Shown: positions 1 to 6,776 of the stretch, piece after piece | Layout of the letters: each line of letters starts with the position of its first letter | Numbering within the stretch: position 1 is the first letter of the stretch | NCBI GenBank assembly: GCA_004559845.1 | Contig: SFWW01000026.1 | Coordinates: 1 to 19,356 of the forward strand | Reading direction: 5' to 3' | Length of the DNA: 19,356 nucleotides | DNA from: a bacterium | Lineage (GTDB): Bacteria; Bacteroidota; Bacteroidia; Bacteroidales; Muribaculaceae | The notes under the pieces: generated by a model | Database searches by the model: none | What the model was told of the DNA's origin: nothing | What the model saw: the letters and a program-made list of their open reading frames with translations, nothing else | Position numbers and translations under genes: made by a program

Positions 1-192
1 CAGGATTTCGAGCACCGCCACGTCGGTGAGGTGACCTTTGCCGGTGGCTGCAAGCGACCCATAAAGCACCACTTCAAAGCGTGCCACTCCGGAAACCATT
101 TGCACAAATTGTTCGGCGGCAAAGCGAGGCCCCATCGTGTGACTACTCGAAGGTCCATGCCCAATCTTATATATTTCTTTTATTGATTCCAT
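1..192 (-). CDS. sdaA: L-serine dehydratase (L-serine ammonia-lyase), N-terminal part, cut by window edge
   Basis: The 64 codons visible on the minus strand begin at an ATG and run off the left edge of the window. They contain the motif GPSSSHTMGP (residues 13-22), the signature of the N-terminal (beta) domain of iron-sulfur L-serine dehydratases. These deaminate L-serine to pyruvate and ammonia in the cytoplasm; in Bacteroidales the enzyme is normally one polypeptide of about 400 residues with a C-terminal [4Fe-4S] catalytic domain, which would lie outside this window. The fit of the motif and its position close to the N terminus supports the start. The gene lies downstream of the glycosyltransferase on the same strand, with an 88-bp AT-rich repeat region between them; no clear TAnnTTTG promoter is visible in that gap. 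Confidence 0.88.
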   Translation of the reverse strand, partial: MESIKEIYKIGHGPSSSHTMGPRFAAEQFVQMVSGVARFEVVLYGSLAATGKGHLTDVAVLEIL

Positions 193-280
193 ATTTGCTT
201 TTTTTAATGCATAATTCATAATTCTTAATGCATAATGCTTAATTCATGATGCTTAATTCATGATGCATAATGCTTGATGG
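193..280. repeat. AT-rich short-repeat spacer (ATAATGCTTAATTCATGATGC type)
   Basis: The spacer between the glycosyltransferase and the serine dehydratase is built from imperfect tandem units of the kind ATGCATAAT / GCTTAATTCATGAT. The stretch 232-252 matches, in inverted orientation and with one mismatch over 21 bases, the sequence 1581-1601 on the other side of the glycosyltransferase gene. A shorter similar piece (ATGCATAATGCACAATT) occurs near 14482. This looks like a low-complexity intergenic repeat family; function is unknown. Confidence 0.7.
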
Positions 281-1507
281 CTAATTTTTGATTTCTTTAA
301 ACAGGGCTATAAATTGGTTGGCGATTACGTTGGCGGAGAATTTTCGTTCCACTTCTTGGTGGAGCCATTGGCGGCTCACGGGGTGTTGGATTGCCCACTC
401 CAAACCGTCAGCCACACTTTCCGCACACTTGTAGCCGCTGTGCAGATGGTCCACGATGTCGCGCTGCCCGCCTTTGCCAAAGGTTACGGGCAAACAACCG
501 CTGGCTTGTCCCTCAATGAGCGTGCCCGGCAAATTTTCGTAGAGCGAAGTGGAAAGCACGATATCGCTGTGGCGATAAAGGCGATTGAGTTCTGAAGCAT
601 TCACCACCCCCACCCAGGTGTAGGGAAGCGCCACTTGGTGTAGCAACGCCTCATTTTTCATATCTCCATAAAGAATGAAATGCAGGCGCGCTGCCAATTC
701 CGGGCGATGGCGGGCAATATATTGAGTGGTTTCCACCATTTCAGGAAAACCCTTATTGTCTTCATCCAAGCGTCGCGCACCCATAATCACCACCGTTTTA
801 TTTGCCGGCACTCCGGGATAGGGTTCCGAGAGGCGCTCATAGTGATAATCGTGCACCGGGAACGCATTGAAAATCATTCTCACATCGGCATTTTTCATGA
901 TGCTGCTTTTGCGGCACACCCCCTCCAACCATCGACTCACTGCCACGAAATGGATAGGCACCCGCTCGTAGAGCCGGGCTTTGCGCGCTTGAGTGGCGGT
1001 AGAAAGGTCGTGTGCTCGTTTGCCCGTTAAAGGGCATGCGGAGCAAGTGTCCAAATAGCCCTCGCAATCGAAAGCATGGTGGCACACGCCGGTGCAATTC
1101 CACATATCGTGCATCACCCAAACGATGGGTTTACCCATACGGTGCAATTGTTCAATGCCGTGGAGCGATGCCGTGGCTTGATTCACCCACGCCAGCACCA
1201 CCACATCGGCATCTTTCACCCACGGGTGTGATGCCATTGGGGCGCCGAAAAGGCAAGTGTCGATTTTAAAAAGTGTGCGTCGGTTGAAGCCATTGTGTAG
1301 CATCACATGGAGTCGTTCAGCCAAAAATCGGCACTTATTGGCAAAGGGCGAACCCAGCTGCCCCACCTGCTCCGATGGCGGCAAACTTGGATGCGTGACC
1401 AGCATACGCGCATCCACCCCCTGTTCGGCAAGGGCTTGCACCAGCCTGAGCGACACCACTGCCGCCCCGCCTGCCGAATCGCTATGATTAATCAATACTA
1501 CTTTCAT
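281..1507 (-). CDS. glycosyltransferase family 4 (group 1) protein
   Basis: A 408-residue cytoplasmic protein with the two-Rossmann (GT-B) layout of retaining GT4 enzymes. The N-terminal glycine-rich loop is at residues 6-15 (INHSDSAGGA). The C-terminal nucleotide-sugar site has the E-x7-E motif (E324 and E332, within YENLPGTLIEGQASGCLPV). Between the two halves is a cysteine-rich stretch (residues 133-159: HDMW, then C138, C142, C148, C155, C158, ending CP) that I associate with a subgroup of Bacteroidota GT4 enzymes; it may bind a metal, but that is inference. Such enzymes transfer a sugar from a nucleotide donor during capsule, O-antigen or exopolysaccharide synthesis. No other polysaccharide genes are adjacent, so the acceptor cannot be guessed. 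The gene is isolated between two related AT-rich repeats in opposite orientation. Confidence 0.88.
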   Translation of the reverse strand: MKVVLINHSDSAGGAAVVSLRLVQALAEQGVDARMLVTHPSLPPSEQVGQLGSPFANKCRFLAERLHVMLHNGFNRRTLFKIDTCLFGAPMASHPWVKDADVVVLAWVNQATASLHGIEQLHRMGKPIVWVMHDMWNCTGVCHHAFDCEGYLDTCSACPLTGKRAHDLSTATQARKARLYERVPIHFVAVSRWLEGVCRKSSIMKNADVRMIFNAFPVHDYHYERLSEPYPGVPANKTVVIMGARRLDEDNKGFPEMVETTQYIARHRPELAARLHFILYGDMKNEALLHQVALPYTWVGVVNASELNRLYRHSDIVLSTSLYENLPGTLIEGQASGCLPVTFGKGGQRDIVDHLHSGYKCAESVADGLEWAIQHPVSRQWLHQEVERKFSANVIANQFIALFKEIKN

Positions 1508-1523
1508 AATTGCATATATAGCT

Positions 1524-1611
1524 GTTAGAGATTGCAGAGTTAGAGATTAGAAGTTAGAAGAATCATAAATTATGCATCATGCATCATGCATTAAGCATTA
1601 TGAATCACGAA
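1524..1611. repeat. short direct repeats and inverted copy of the AT-rich repeat upstream of the glycosyltransferase
   Basis: GTTAGAGATT occurs at 1524-1533 and 1539-1548, followed by a partial GAAGTTAGAAG. Then ATGCATC-type units (1572-1590) lead into 1581-1601, which is the reverse complement (one mismatch in 21) of 232-252. These occupy the whole gap between the RNase H gene and the glycosyltransferase. No TAnnTTTG promoter was seen here on the minus strand. Confidence 0.65.
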
Positions 1612-2271
1612 TCACTTTCTGCCGAAATCGGCGGGGATTTGTCCCCACTCTTTCGTTTCCCACTTCAGCACCTTATTTGGCGCCTCGTTTTGCTGCAGCC
1701 ATTTTTCTGCTCTGGTAATCATTTCGTGGGCTTTGCTGAAGCGGGGCGTGTGGGCGAGGGTGGTTTTGCATTTTTTATTCTTCACCCACAGCATGGCATT
1801 GCGGCTATCGGAATAGATTACCGTGTGGCAGTCGCCTTTTTGCTTGAGCCAAGCAAGGGCATGCACAATGGCAAGAAACTCCGCAATATTATTGGTGCCG
1901 GGAATGGGTCCGAAGTGAAAAATGGGCGGCATTTGCTCATCGGCAAGCACATACACACCTTGATACTCCATTTGCCCCGGATTGCCGCTACAAGCAGCAT
2001 CCACAGCGATGGCGCGATGGTCGATGGGCAACGTGAGCAATTCATCGAGCGAAAGCCGCTCTTTTGCCCTTGATTTTTGTTTTGCTTTATTCGGTTCCGG
2101 AGACTGATAGCCTGCATGGAAAGCGTCGGTGGCTTCTTCCATAGTGCTATACGCTTTGTATTTAGCCTTCGGAAAACCATGTACTTGCGCCTTGCACTCC
2201 TCCCACGAAGTGTAGACACCCGGCACAGTGCCCACCCACACCACATAATATTTTTGTTTGCTCTTAGCCAT
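1612..2271 (-). CDS. ribonuclease H with N-terminal viroplasmin-like domain (catalytically intact)
   Basis: A 219-residue RNase H of the form common in Bacteroidota. Residues 7-52 form the viroplasmin/caulimovirus-VI-like hybrid-binding domain (YYVVWVGTVPGVYTSWEEC, then KAYSTMEEA). Residues 86-215 are the RNase H fold with the four catalytic carboxylates in place: D91 (AVDAACSGNPG), E131 (NNIAEFLAIVHAL), D155 (YSDSRNAM) and D215 (IPADFGRK). It should cleave the RNA strand of RNA-DNA hybrids using Mg2+, in Okazaki primer and R-loop removal. It is the downstream member of a tandem pair; the gap to the upstream paralog is 29 bp, so both are probably read from the promoter near 2985. The generic symbol rnhA is avoided because this domain form differs from E. 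coli RNase HI. Confidence 0.93.
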   Translation of the reverse strand: MAKSKQKYYVVWVGTVPGVYTSWEECKAQVHGFPKAKYKAYSTMEEATDAFHAGYQSPEPNKAKQKSRAKERLSLDELLTLPIDHRAIAVDAACSGNPGQMEYQGVYVLADEQMPPIFHFGPIPGTNNIAEFLAIVHALAWLKQKGDCHTVIYSDSRNAMLWVKNKKCKTTLAHTPRFSKAHEMITRAEKWLQQNEAPNKVLKWETKEWGQIPADFGRK

Positions 2272-2300
2272 AATTTTTGTTCAAAAATAATGAGAAGCGA

Positions 2301-2954
2301 TTATTGCTCTGCTTTTGCCGCACCGGCAGGGTTATCGCCCCATTCATCGGATTTCCATTTCAGCACAAAATTTTGAAAATCGTGGGTTTGAAGCCATCGG
2401 TCGGCACGTGCAAGCAGTTGTGCCATTTGTTCAAAGGCGGGTGTTTGTGGAATTTGCGCATTACTCTTTTTCTTTTTCACCCACGAAAGGGCAATCCCAT
2501 TAGAGCAATAAATGGCAGTGCGGAATTTGCCTTGCCCGTGCAAAAGCGCCAAAGCATGCACAATCGCCAAAAATTCGCCGGTGTTGGCACTGCCGGCTAT
2601 CGGACCAAAGTGAAAGAGTTCGGCACCCGACCACACATCCACCCCTCGATACCCAACCCTGCCGGCATCGGCGCTAAAGGCACACACCGCCACACTGCCG
2701 GGGTAGATGTCAGGGAAATTGGCATAATTCACCTCCGAAGTTTCGGCATGCACAATGGCACGAATCATGGCATACGGGTCGTTTGCCACATCCAACCCCC
2801 TTCGATATGCCTCGATGGCATCTCGAGCGGAGTCAAACGCCTTATAGTGTGCACCGGGGTGATTGTGGGTGCGCAGGTAGCACTCCTCCCACGTTTCGCA
2901 AATGCCCGATTCGGTGCCTTCCCACACCACATACCACTTTTTGCTATTCGTCAT
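2301..2954 (-). CDS. degenerate RNase H paralog, probably catalytically dead
   Basis: A 217-residue protein aligned end to end with the intact RNase H just downstream. The N-terminal viroplasmin-like hybrid-binding domain is well kept (WYVVWEGTESGICETWEEC, then KAFDSARDA), as are core blocks such as HFGPIAGSANTGEFLAIVHAL. Three of four catalytic acids are lost: the first Asp is Cys91 (AVCAFSADAG), the third acid is Ser151 (YCSNGIAL for YSDSRNAM) and the last Asp is Gly211 (NPAGAAK for IPADFGR). Only E127 remains. The frame is open over its full length with normal codon use, so this is not a decaying pseudogene. It may bind hybrids without cutting, or regulate its neighbour; both are inference. 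A minus-strand -7 box (TAACTTTG) lies 28 bp upstream of the start. Confidence 0.88.
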   Translation of the reverse strand: MTNSKKWYVVWEGTESGICETWEECYLRTHNHPGAHYKAFDSARDAIEAYRRGLDVANDPYAMIRAIVHAETSEVNYANFPDIYPGSVAVCAFSADAGRVGYRGVDVWSGAELFHFGPIAGSANTGEFLAIVHALALLHGQGKFRTAIYCSNGIALSWVKKKKSNAQIPQTPAFEQMAQLLARADRWLQTHDFQNFVLKWKSDEWGDNPAGAAKAEQ

Positions 2955-2981
2955 TGCTCACTGCTTCGTTGGTTAGGATAG

Positions 2982-2989
2982 CAAAGTTA
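2982..2989 (-). promoter_or_regulatory. Bacteroidota -7 element TAACTTTG for the RNase H pair
   Basis: On the minus strand TAACTTTG fits the TAnnTTTG consensus and lies 28 bases upstream of the first RNase H start codon. No good TTTG -33 box is seen at the usual 19-21 base spacing. Confidence 0.55.
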
Positions 2990-3074
2990 CAATTTTTTGT
3001 CGAAATTCGCACTGATACCACCAAATATCGTGCACCGGCGTTGGCAAAAAAAGCAACCGCGAAATTTCGGGCGA

Positions 3075-3106
3075 TTTGCATTTTTGAAGGCAAATTCCTA
3101 TTTTTG
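3075..3106 (+). promoter_or_regulatory. aroK promoter, TTTG-N20-TATTTTTG
   Basis: TTTG at 3075-3078 and TATTTTTG at 3099-3106 are exactly 20 bases apart, a full match to the Bacteroidota housekeeping promoter. The predicted start of transcription near 3113 gives a leader of about 55 bases before the aroK ATG. This also argues against starting the protein at the more upstream codon of the same open frame (2997). Confidence 0.75.
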
Positions 3107-3167
3107 CAAATCGGAATGCGCGGCAGCGACTACGCCAAAACCGCACAAGGTAACCACAACACTATTA

Positions 3168-3704
3168 ATGACACAAACCATTTTTTTGATAGGATATATG
3201 GGGTGTGGAAAAAGCACCCTCGGAGCAGCACTGGCATCGGTGATGAAAGTGCCGTTTATCGACCTCGACGACTACATTGAGGAAAAATGCGAAGCCAAAA
3301 TCACCGAAATTTTTCGCACCATGGGCGAAACCGCGTTCCGACAATTAGAACAGCAAGCCCTGCGCGAAGTGGCTGCCATGCCCTGCATCGTGGCGTGCGG
3401 AGGCGGTACGCCATGCTTTGAGGGGAATATGCAACTGATGAATCGGACGGGTATCACCATTTGGCTCACCACAGAGGTGGAAAGAATTGCAGCACGACTA
3501 TGCCTGCCCGAACAAAAGGCAAAACGACCGCTGATTGCCAACAAAACCGACGAAGAAATTCACGCGTTTATCACCACCCAACTCGCCGCACGCACTCCTT
3601 TCTACAGCCAAGCACAACTCCAATTCGATTCCACCCACATCGAAACCGCCCCCGAAACCCTCCACACCGCCACCCAACTCGCCGCCATCCTCCAAAACCT
3701 ATAG
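3168..3704 (+). CDS. aroK: shikimate kinase
   Basis: A 178-residue P-loop kinase that phosphorylates shikimate to shikimate-3-phosphate with ATP, the fifth step of the chorismate pathway, in the cytoplasm. All family signatures are present: Walker A GYMGCGKST (9-17), the shikimate-binding DLDD (32-35), R58-x-x-E61, the GGGTP loop (78-82), the LID arginine R120 (KRPLI) and the R142 region (ARTPFYSQA) near the end. Length is typical. The ATG at 3168 is chosen because the protein from there starts directly with the first beta strand (TIFLIGYMG); the open frame extends 57 codons further upstream but crosses the promoter. The 3' third is strikingly C-rich on the coding strand. The gene appears monocistronic. 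Confidence 0.95.
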   Translation: MTQTIFLIGYMGCGKSTLGAALASVMKVPFIDLDDYIEEKCEAKITEIFRTMGETAFRQLEQQALREVAAMPCIVACGGGTPCFEGNMQLMNRTGITIWLTTEVERIAARLCLPEQKAKRPLIANKTDEEIHAFITTQLAARTPFYSQAQLQFDSTHIETAPETLHTATQLAAILQNL

Positions 3705-3780
3705 CGATAACAAAAGAACCAACCCTTTATTCCCCACCAATCCACCATCAGAGAGGGCAGTTTGGCGCAAGCCACCTACA

Positions 3781-3811
3781 GGTAGGAATATGCCATTGGC
3801 ATGTCCTAACC
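3781..3811. repeat. imperfect hairpin downstream of aroK
   Basis: GGTAGGA-ATATGCC pairs with GGCATGT-CCTAACC around the loop ATT, with one bulge and one G-T pair. No U-run follows directly, so a role as a simple intrinsic terminator is uncertain; it may protect or end the aroK message. Confidence 0.45.
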
Positions 3812-3832
3812 TATGGGCATTGTGTGTGGGTG

Positions 3833-3852
3833 TTTTAAATGAAAGCGCCGTG
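3833..3852 (+). repeat. 20-bp motif TTTTAAATGAAAGCGCCGTG, copy 1
   Basis: Matches 4677-4696 with a single mismatch (C/A at position 14) and in the same orientation. Copy 1 lies 21 bases upstream of the sRNA promoter. Confidence 0.55.
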
Positions 3853-3873
3853 ATGAAAATATTCATTAAAATA

Positions 3874-3905
3874 TTTGGTGGCTCTGATTATTAGAGTTAT
3901 TTTTG
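3874..3905 (+). promoter_or_regulatory. promoter TTTG-N20-TATTTTTG of a candidate small RNA
   Basis: TTTG at 3874-3877 and TATTTTTG at 3898-3905, spacing 20, match the Bacteroidota promoter exactly. No protein gene starts in the following 800 bases, but an intrinsic terminator follows 43 bases later. Confidence 0.65.
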
Positions 3906-3910
3906 CACCA

Positions 3911-3980
3911 AGAATTTAAAAGAACACCTCCTCGATTAGGAGTTTGAGCCTCACAAGAATCATCTCTTGTGGGGCTTTTC
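3911..3980 (+). ncRNA. candidate small RNA (about 70 nt) with its own promoter and terminator
   Basis: Transcription from the promoter at 3874-3905 should start near 3911. The RNA would hold a small hairpin CTCCT-cgatt-AGGAG (3928-3942) and then an 11-bp terminator stem (3948-3958 with 3965-3975, one G-T pair, six-base loop) followed by TTTTC. There is no open frame of note. A compact promoter-hairpin-terminator unit in a gap between genes is what a stand-alone regulatory RNA looks like; it is not a tRNA and I do not recognise a known family. The exact 5' end is a guess. Confidence 0.5.
3948..3979 (+). terminator. intrinsic terminator
   Basis: GCCTCACAAGA pairs with TCTTGTGGGGC across the loop ATCATC and is followed by TTTT. 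The stem has eleven pairs with one G-T. Confidence 0.7.
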
Positions 3981-4097
3981 TGATATTCTCTACAACATCA
4001 ATCCTACGGCTCTTTCATTTACGGCTATTTTTAATAGCGGCTGCTTGATTTGGTGAGGTTCGGAGGGATGGTGCTTGGGATGAGGTTGGGTGGGATG

Positions 4098-4562
4098 GAA
4101 GAGAACAAAAAGTCGGCTTCGCCGAAAAAAAACTGTGCCTATAGCTTGCAGGATAGTATCATGTTCGTCGACAGTTGCAGTTGGGGCATGTAATGGGTGG
4201 GATTGCCACCGCGAATGGATTCAGCCTCTTGTAGGGGCGCAATATTTTGCGCCCGCACATTTATTGTGCTGTCTGATAGTGAGTTGCGCATGGATTACAT
4301 GGCGGTGCCATGGATATACCTTCCAAACGATGCTGTAGTTTTTTTGTGGTCGGCGTGTTTTTTTTCGGCGTAGCCGACTTTTTCTTCGCGAAGCGACTTT
4401 TTTTCGCAACGGTGAGGGAGGTGAGTGGCGAGCTTCGCGAGTCACCGTGGGCGTGAAGGCAAAAGATAACGGTGAAGCTTGCTTCACGTTAGATTTTGAC
4501 ATCATGCACACGATAGGGCGTCAGCCCTCACCTCCCCACCGTGGCGACTTTTTGTTCTTTTC
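4098..4562. repeat. cluster of nested inverted repeats, possible MITE-like or structured element
   Basis: The ends 4098-4115 and 4545-4562 are inverted copies (one mismatch in 18; core AGAACAAAAAGTCG). Inside are perfect hairpins TCGGC-ttc-GCCGA followed by A8 (4113-4132), GGGCGCAA-tatt-TTGCGCCC (4235-4254), CATGGC-ggt-GCCATG (4298-4312), TCGGC-gta-GCCGA (4365-4377), GCGA-gct-TCGC (4428-4438), GTGAAGC-tt-GCTTCAC (4472-4487) and AGGGC-gtca-GCCCT (4515-4528). A second long inverted pair, 4404-4425 with 4527-4547, encloses three of these hairpins and could fold into a branched structure. No transposase lies inside. This may be a composite of palindromic intergenic repeats. Confidence 0.6.
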
Positions 4563-4676
4563 AATATATCTACAGCACACTCAACCATCATTGCTCCGGC
4601 TGCGCAGGGGCAGCTATTACATGCGAAGGCGGCTTTATTTTCGTTGCATGCCACAAAAGCAGGCAATCATATCCGT

Positions 4677-4696
4677 TTTTAAATGAAAGAGCCGTG
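4677..4696 (+). repeat. 20-bp motif TTTTAAATGAAAGAGCCGTG, copy 2
   Basis: Second copy of the motif at 3833-3852, 19 of 20 bases identical, here 53 bases upstream of the helicase -7 box. Confidence 0.55.
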
Positions 4697-4749
4697 GATA
4701 TGAACCAAAGATTTTGTTGAAATATGCTCCTATTCTCAAGGTAATTCGC

Positions 4750-4757
4750 TAATTTTG
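4750..4757 (+). promoter_or_regulatory. -7 element TAATTTTG of the helicase gene
   Basis: TAATTTTG fits TAnnTTTG and is 26 bases before the helicase ATG. The expected TTTG at the -33 position is absent (GCTC at 20-base spacing). Confidence 0.5.
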
Positions 4758-4783
4758 CAAAATCTACAAGTCAACGAGAGGGA

Positions 4784-6685
4784 ATGGAGCAAGTGCATAA
4801 TGTGATATTGATGATGGAGCGGCAGCGGCAATTGCTGATGGCTGAATACGAGGCGGAAAAGGAAGAATTTCGCCGCCAAACGGAAGCGGTGGGCATACAC
4901 CGAAAGGTGAAGCGCGGCGATTGCTGGCTCCCGGTGCGACTGGGAAAGGCATACTACAATTCGCTCAATCAATTTGTGGTGGAGGTGTTTCGCAACGAGG
5001 ACACCGACATTGAACACAATTTCGAGTTTGGACGCAAACTGATGTTTTTCCAAATTGATACTTCCAATCAAATCCGGTATTTCTCCTTCTCCGCCACGGT
5101 GAGTTATGCCGAACCCACTCGTATGGTGGTGGCACTGCCCGATAGCGGGTGCGCCGAAAAATTGATGGATATACCGAATTTGGGCGTGCAATTATCGTTC
5201 GACGAAACCACCTACCAACTGATGCTCCGCGCGCTTGCCGATGTGATGCACGCTAAGGATAATCGGTTGGCATATCTGCGCACCATTTTTTACCAACACG
5301 CTGATGTTCAGAAATTTTCGTTTGCTCCCATACAATTGCCGTGGCTCAATGCATCGCAACAAAAGGCTGTGAATGAGGTGCTTTGGGCAAAGGATGTGGC
5401 AGTGGTGCACGGTCCGCCGGGAACCGGAAAAACCACCACCTTGGTGGAGGCGATTGTGGAAACGCTTCATCGCGAAAATCAGGTGATGGTGTGCGCACAA
5501 AGCAATATGGCGGTCGACTGGATTAGCGAACGATTGGTGGACCGAGGCGTGGCGGTGCTGCGCATCGGAAATCCCACGAAGGTGAACGATAAAATGCTGT
5601 CGTTCACCTACGAACGCGCTTTTGAGGCTCACCCCGATTATCCGCAATTGTGGGCTATGCGTAAAGCCATTCGTGAATTAAAAGCTAAGCGTAAACGCGA
5701 CAAACAAAGTGTTCACGCACAAATCGACCGGCTCAATAGCCGAGCGGTGGAACTCGAAATGCGTATCAATGCCGCTCTATTTGGCAGCGCAAGGGTGATT
5801 GCATGCACACTGGCGAGCAGCGCCAACAAGGTGCTGAGCGGTATGAAATTTGCTTCGCTCTTTATCGACGAAGCGGCACAAGCCTTGGAAGCAGCGTGCT
5901 GGATTGCCATCAAAAAGGCTAACCGGGTGATATTTGCCGGCGATCATCAGCAATTGCCGCCCACCATCAAAAGCATCGAAGCGCTGAAAGGCGGATTGGG
6001 CGTTACGCTGATGGAACGCATCGCAAAAAGCAATCCGCAAGTGGTGTCGCTCCTGAAGGTGCAATATCGCATGAATGAGCAAATCGTAAAGTTTTCAAGC
6101 GATTGGTTCTATGGCGGAGAGGTGCAATCCGCCCCCGAAGTGAAGCACCGTAGCATCCTCGACTTCGACACGCCGATGGAGTGGATTGATACCTCTGAAT
6201 TGGATTTTAAAGAACAATTCGTGGGCGAAAATTTTGGACGCATCAACACCGATGAAGCCATTCTATCGCTCCAAACCCTACAAGCCTATTTCACCAAAAT
6301 CGGCAAACAGCATGTACTCGACGAACGCATTGATGTGGCTATCATTTCGCCCTACCGAGCGCAAGTGCAACTGCTGCGCAAAATGCTGCGCGACACTCCG
6401 TTTTTTAAACCTTTCCGTCACCTGATTTCGGTGAACACTGTGGATGGATTCCAAGGGCAGGAGCGCGATGTGGTGCTTATTAGTATGGTGCGTGCCAACG
6501 AACAAGGGGAAATCGGTTTCTTGCGTGATTTGCGTCGCATGAATGTGGCCATCACACGAGCCCGAATGAAAATCATCATCCTTGCCTCTGCTGTCACCCT
6601 CTGTCGTCACCCCTTCTATGCCCGCCTCCACGCACACATCCAAGCCCTAAAAGAGGAAACGCCTACCACACCCCTGCACACTTAA
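4784..6685 (+). CDS. superfamily 1B DNA/RNA helicase, UPF1/IGHMBP2-like
   Basis: A 633-residue ATP-dependent 5'-3' helicase of the UPF1-like group. The N-terminal 180 residues form an OB-like/stalk region. Then come the motifs in order: Q motif (LNASQQKAV, 188-196), Walker A GPPGTGKTT (210-218), Ia AQSNMAVD (238-245), a coiled-coil-like insertion rich in Lys/Arg/Glu (about 290-330), Walker B IDEAAQ (361-366), III GDHQQLPP (386-393), IV QYRMNEQ (427-433), V TVDGFQGQE (552-560) and VI NVAITRAR (587-594). All catalytic residues are present and the length fits bacterial members. The substrate in bacteria is poorly known; roles in nucleic-acid repair or RNP remodelling are proposed. The ATG follows GAGAGGGA, a mild purine-rich site. 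It stands alone between two gaps. Confidence 0.92.
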   Translation: MEQVHNVILMMERQRQLLMAEYEAEKEEFRRQTEAVGIHRKVKRGDCWLPVRLGKAYYNSLNQFVVEVFRNEDTDIEHNFEFGRKLMFFQIDTSNQIRYFSFSATVSYAEPTRMVVALPDSGCAEKLMDIPNLGVQLSFDETTYQLMLRALADVMHAKDNRLAYLRTIFYQHADVQKFSFAPIQLPWLNASQQKAVNEVLWAKDVAVVHGPPGTGKTTTLVEAIVETLHRENQVMVCAQSNMAVDWISERLVDRGVAVLRIGNPTKVNDKMLSFTYERAFEAHPDYPQLWAMRKAIRELKAKRKRDKQSVHAQIDRLNSRAVELEMRINAALFGSARVIACTLASSANKVLSGMKFASLFIDEAAQALEAACWIAIKKANRVIFAGDHQQLPPTIKSIEALKGGLGVTLMERIAKSNPQVVSLLKVQYRMNEQIVKFSSDWFYGGEVQSAPEVKHRSILDFDTPMEWIDTSELDFKEQFVGENFGRINTDEAILSLQTLQAYFTKIGKQHVLDERIDVAIISPYRAQVQLLRKMLRDTPFFKPFRHLISVNTVDGFQGQERDVVLISMVRANEQGEIGFLRDLRRMNVAITRARMKIIILASAVTLCRHPFYARLHAHIQALKEETPTTPLHT

Positions 6686-6776
6686 AAAATGATTTGGTGG
6701 TTTCAACTATTTGGTGTAATTTTAAATCGTTTTCCTTTCCGAACGAATTATTCATCTTCTAATACATTAATGAATT

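Larger units (their letters stand above)
3705..4783. other. 1.1-kb intergenic region rich in inverted repeats
   Basis: No convincing protein gene on either strand. It contains a hairpin soon after aroK (3781-3811), a candidate promoter-sRNA-terminator unit (3874-3980), a cluster of palindromes (4098-4562), two copies of a 20-bp motif (3833-3852 and 4677-4696) and the helicase promoter. The palindrome density is far above that of the other gaps in this window. Each part is described separately. Confidence 0.7.

Noticed and set aside
2997..3167. Extended N terminus of shikimate kinase
   Set aside because: The extra 57 codons cross a perfect promoter and have no counterpart in the family, whose proteins begin at the first beta strand.
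3461..3894. Plus-strand open frames overlapping the end of aroK in other frames
   Set aside because: These are shadows of the C-rich 3' end of aroK (Pro/Thr/Ser-rich translations).
4404..4547. Retron msr/msd or group II intron
   Set aside because: The branched inverted repeats are suggestive, but there is no reverse transcriptase gene in the window.
4090..4686. Open frames of 79-96 codons inside the palindrome cluster
   Set aside because: They are created by the hairpin arms on both strands and show no family features.
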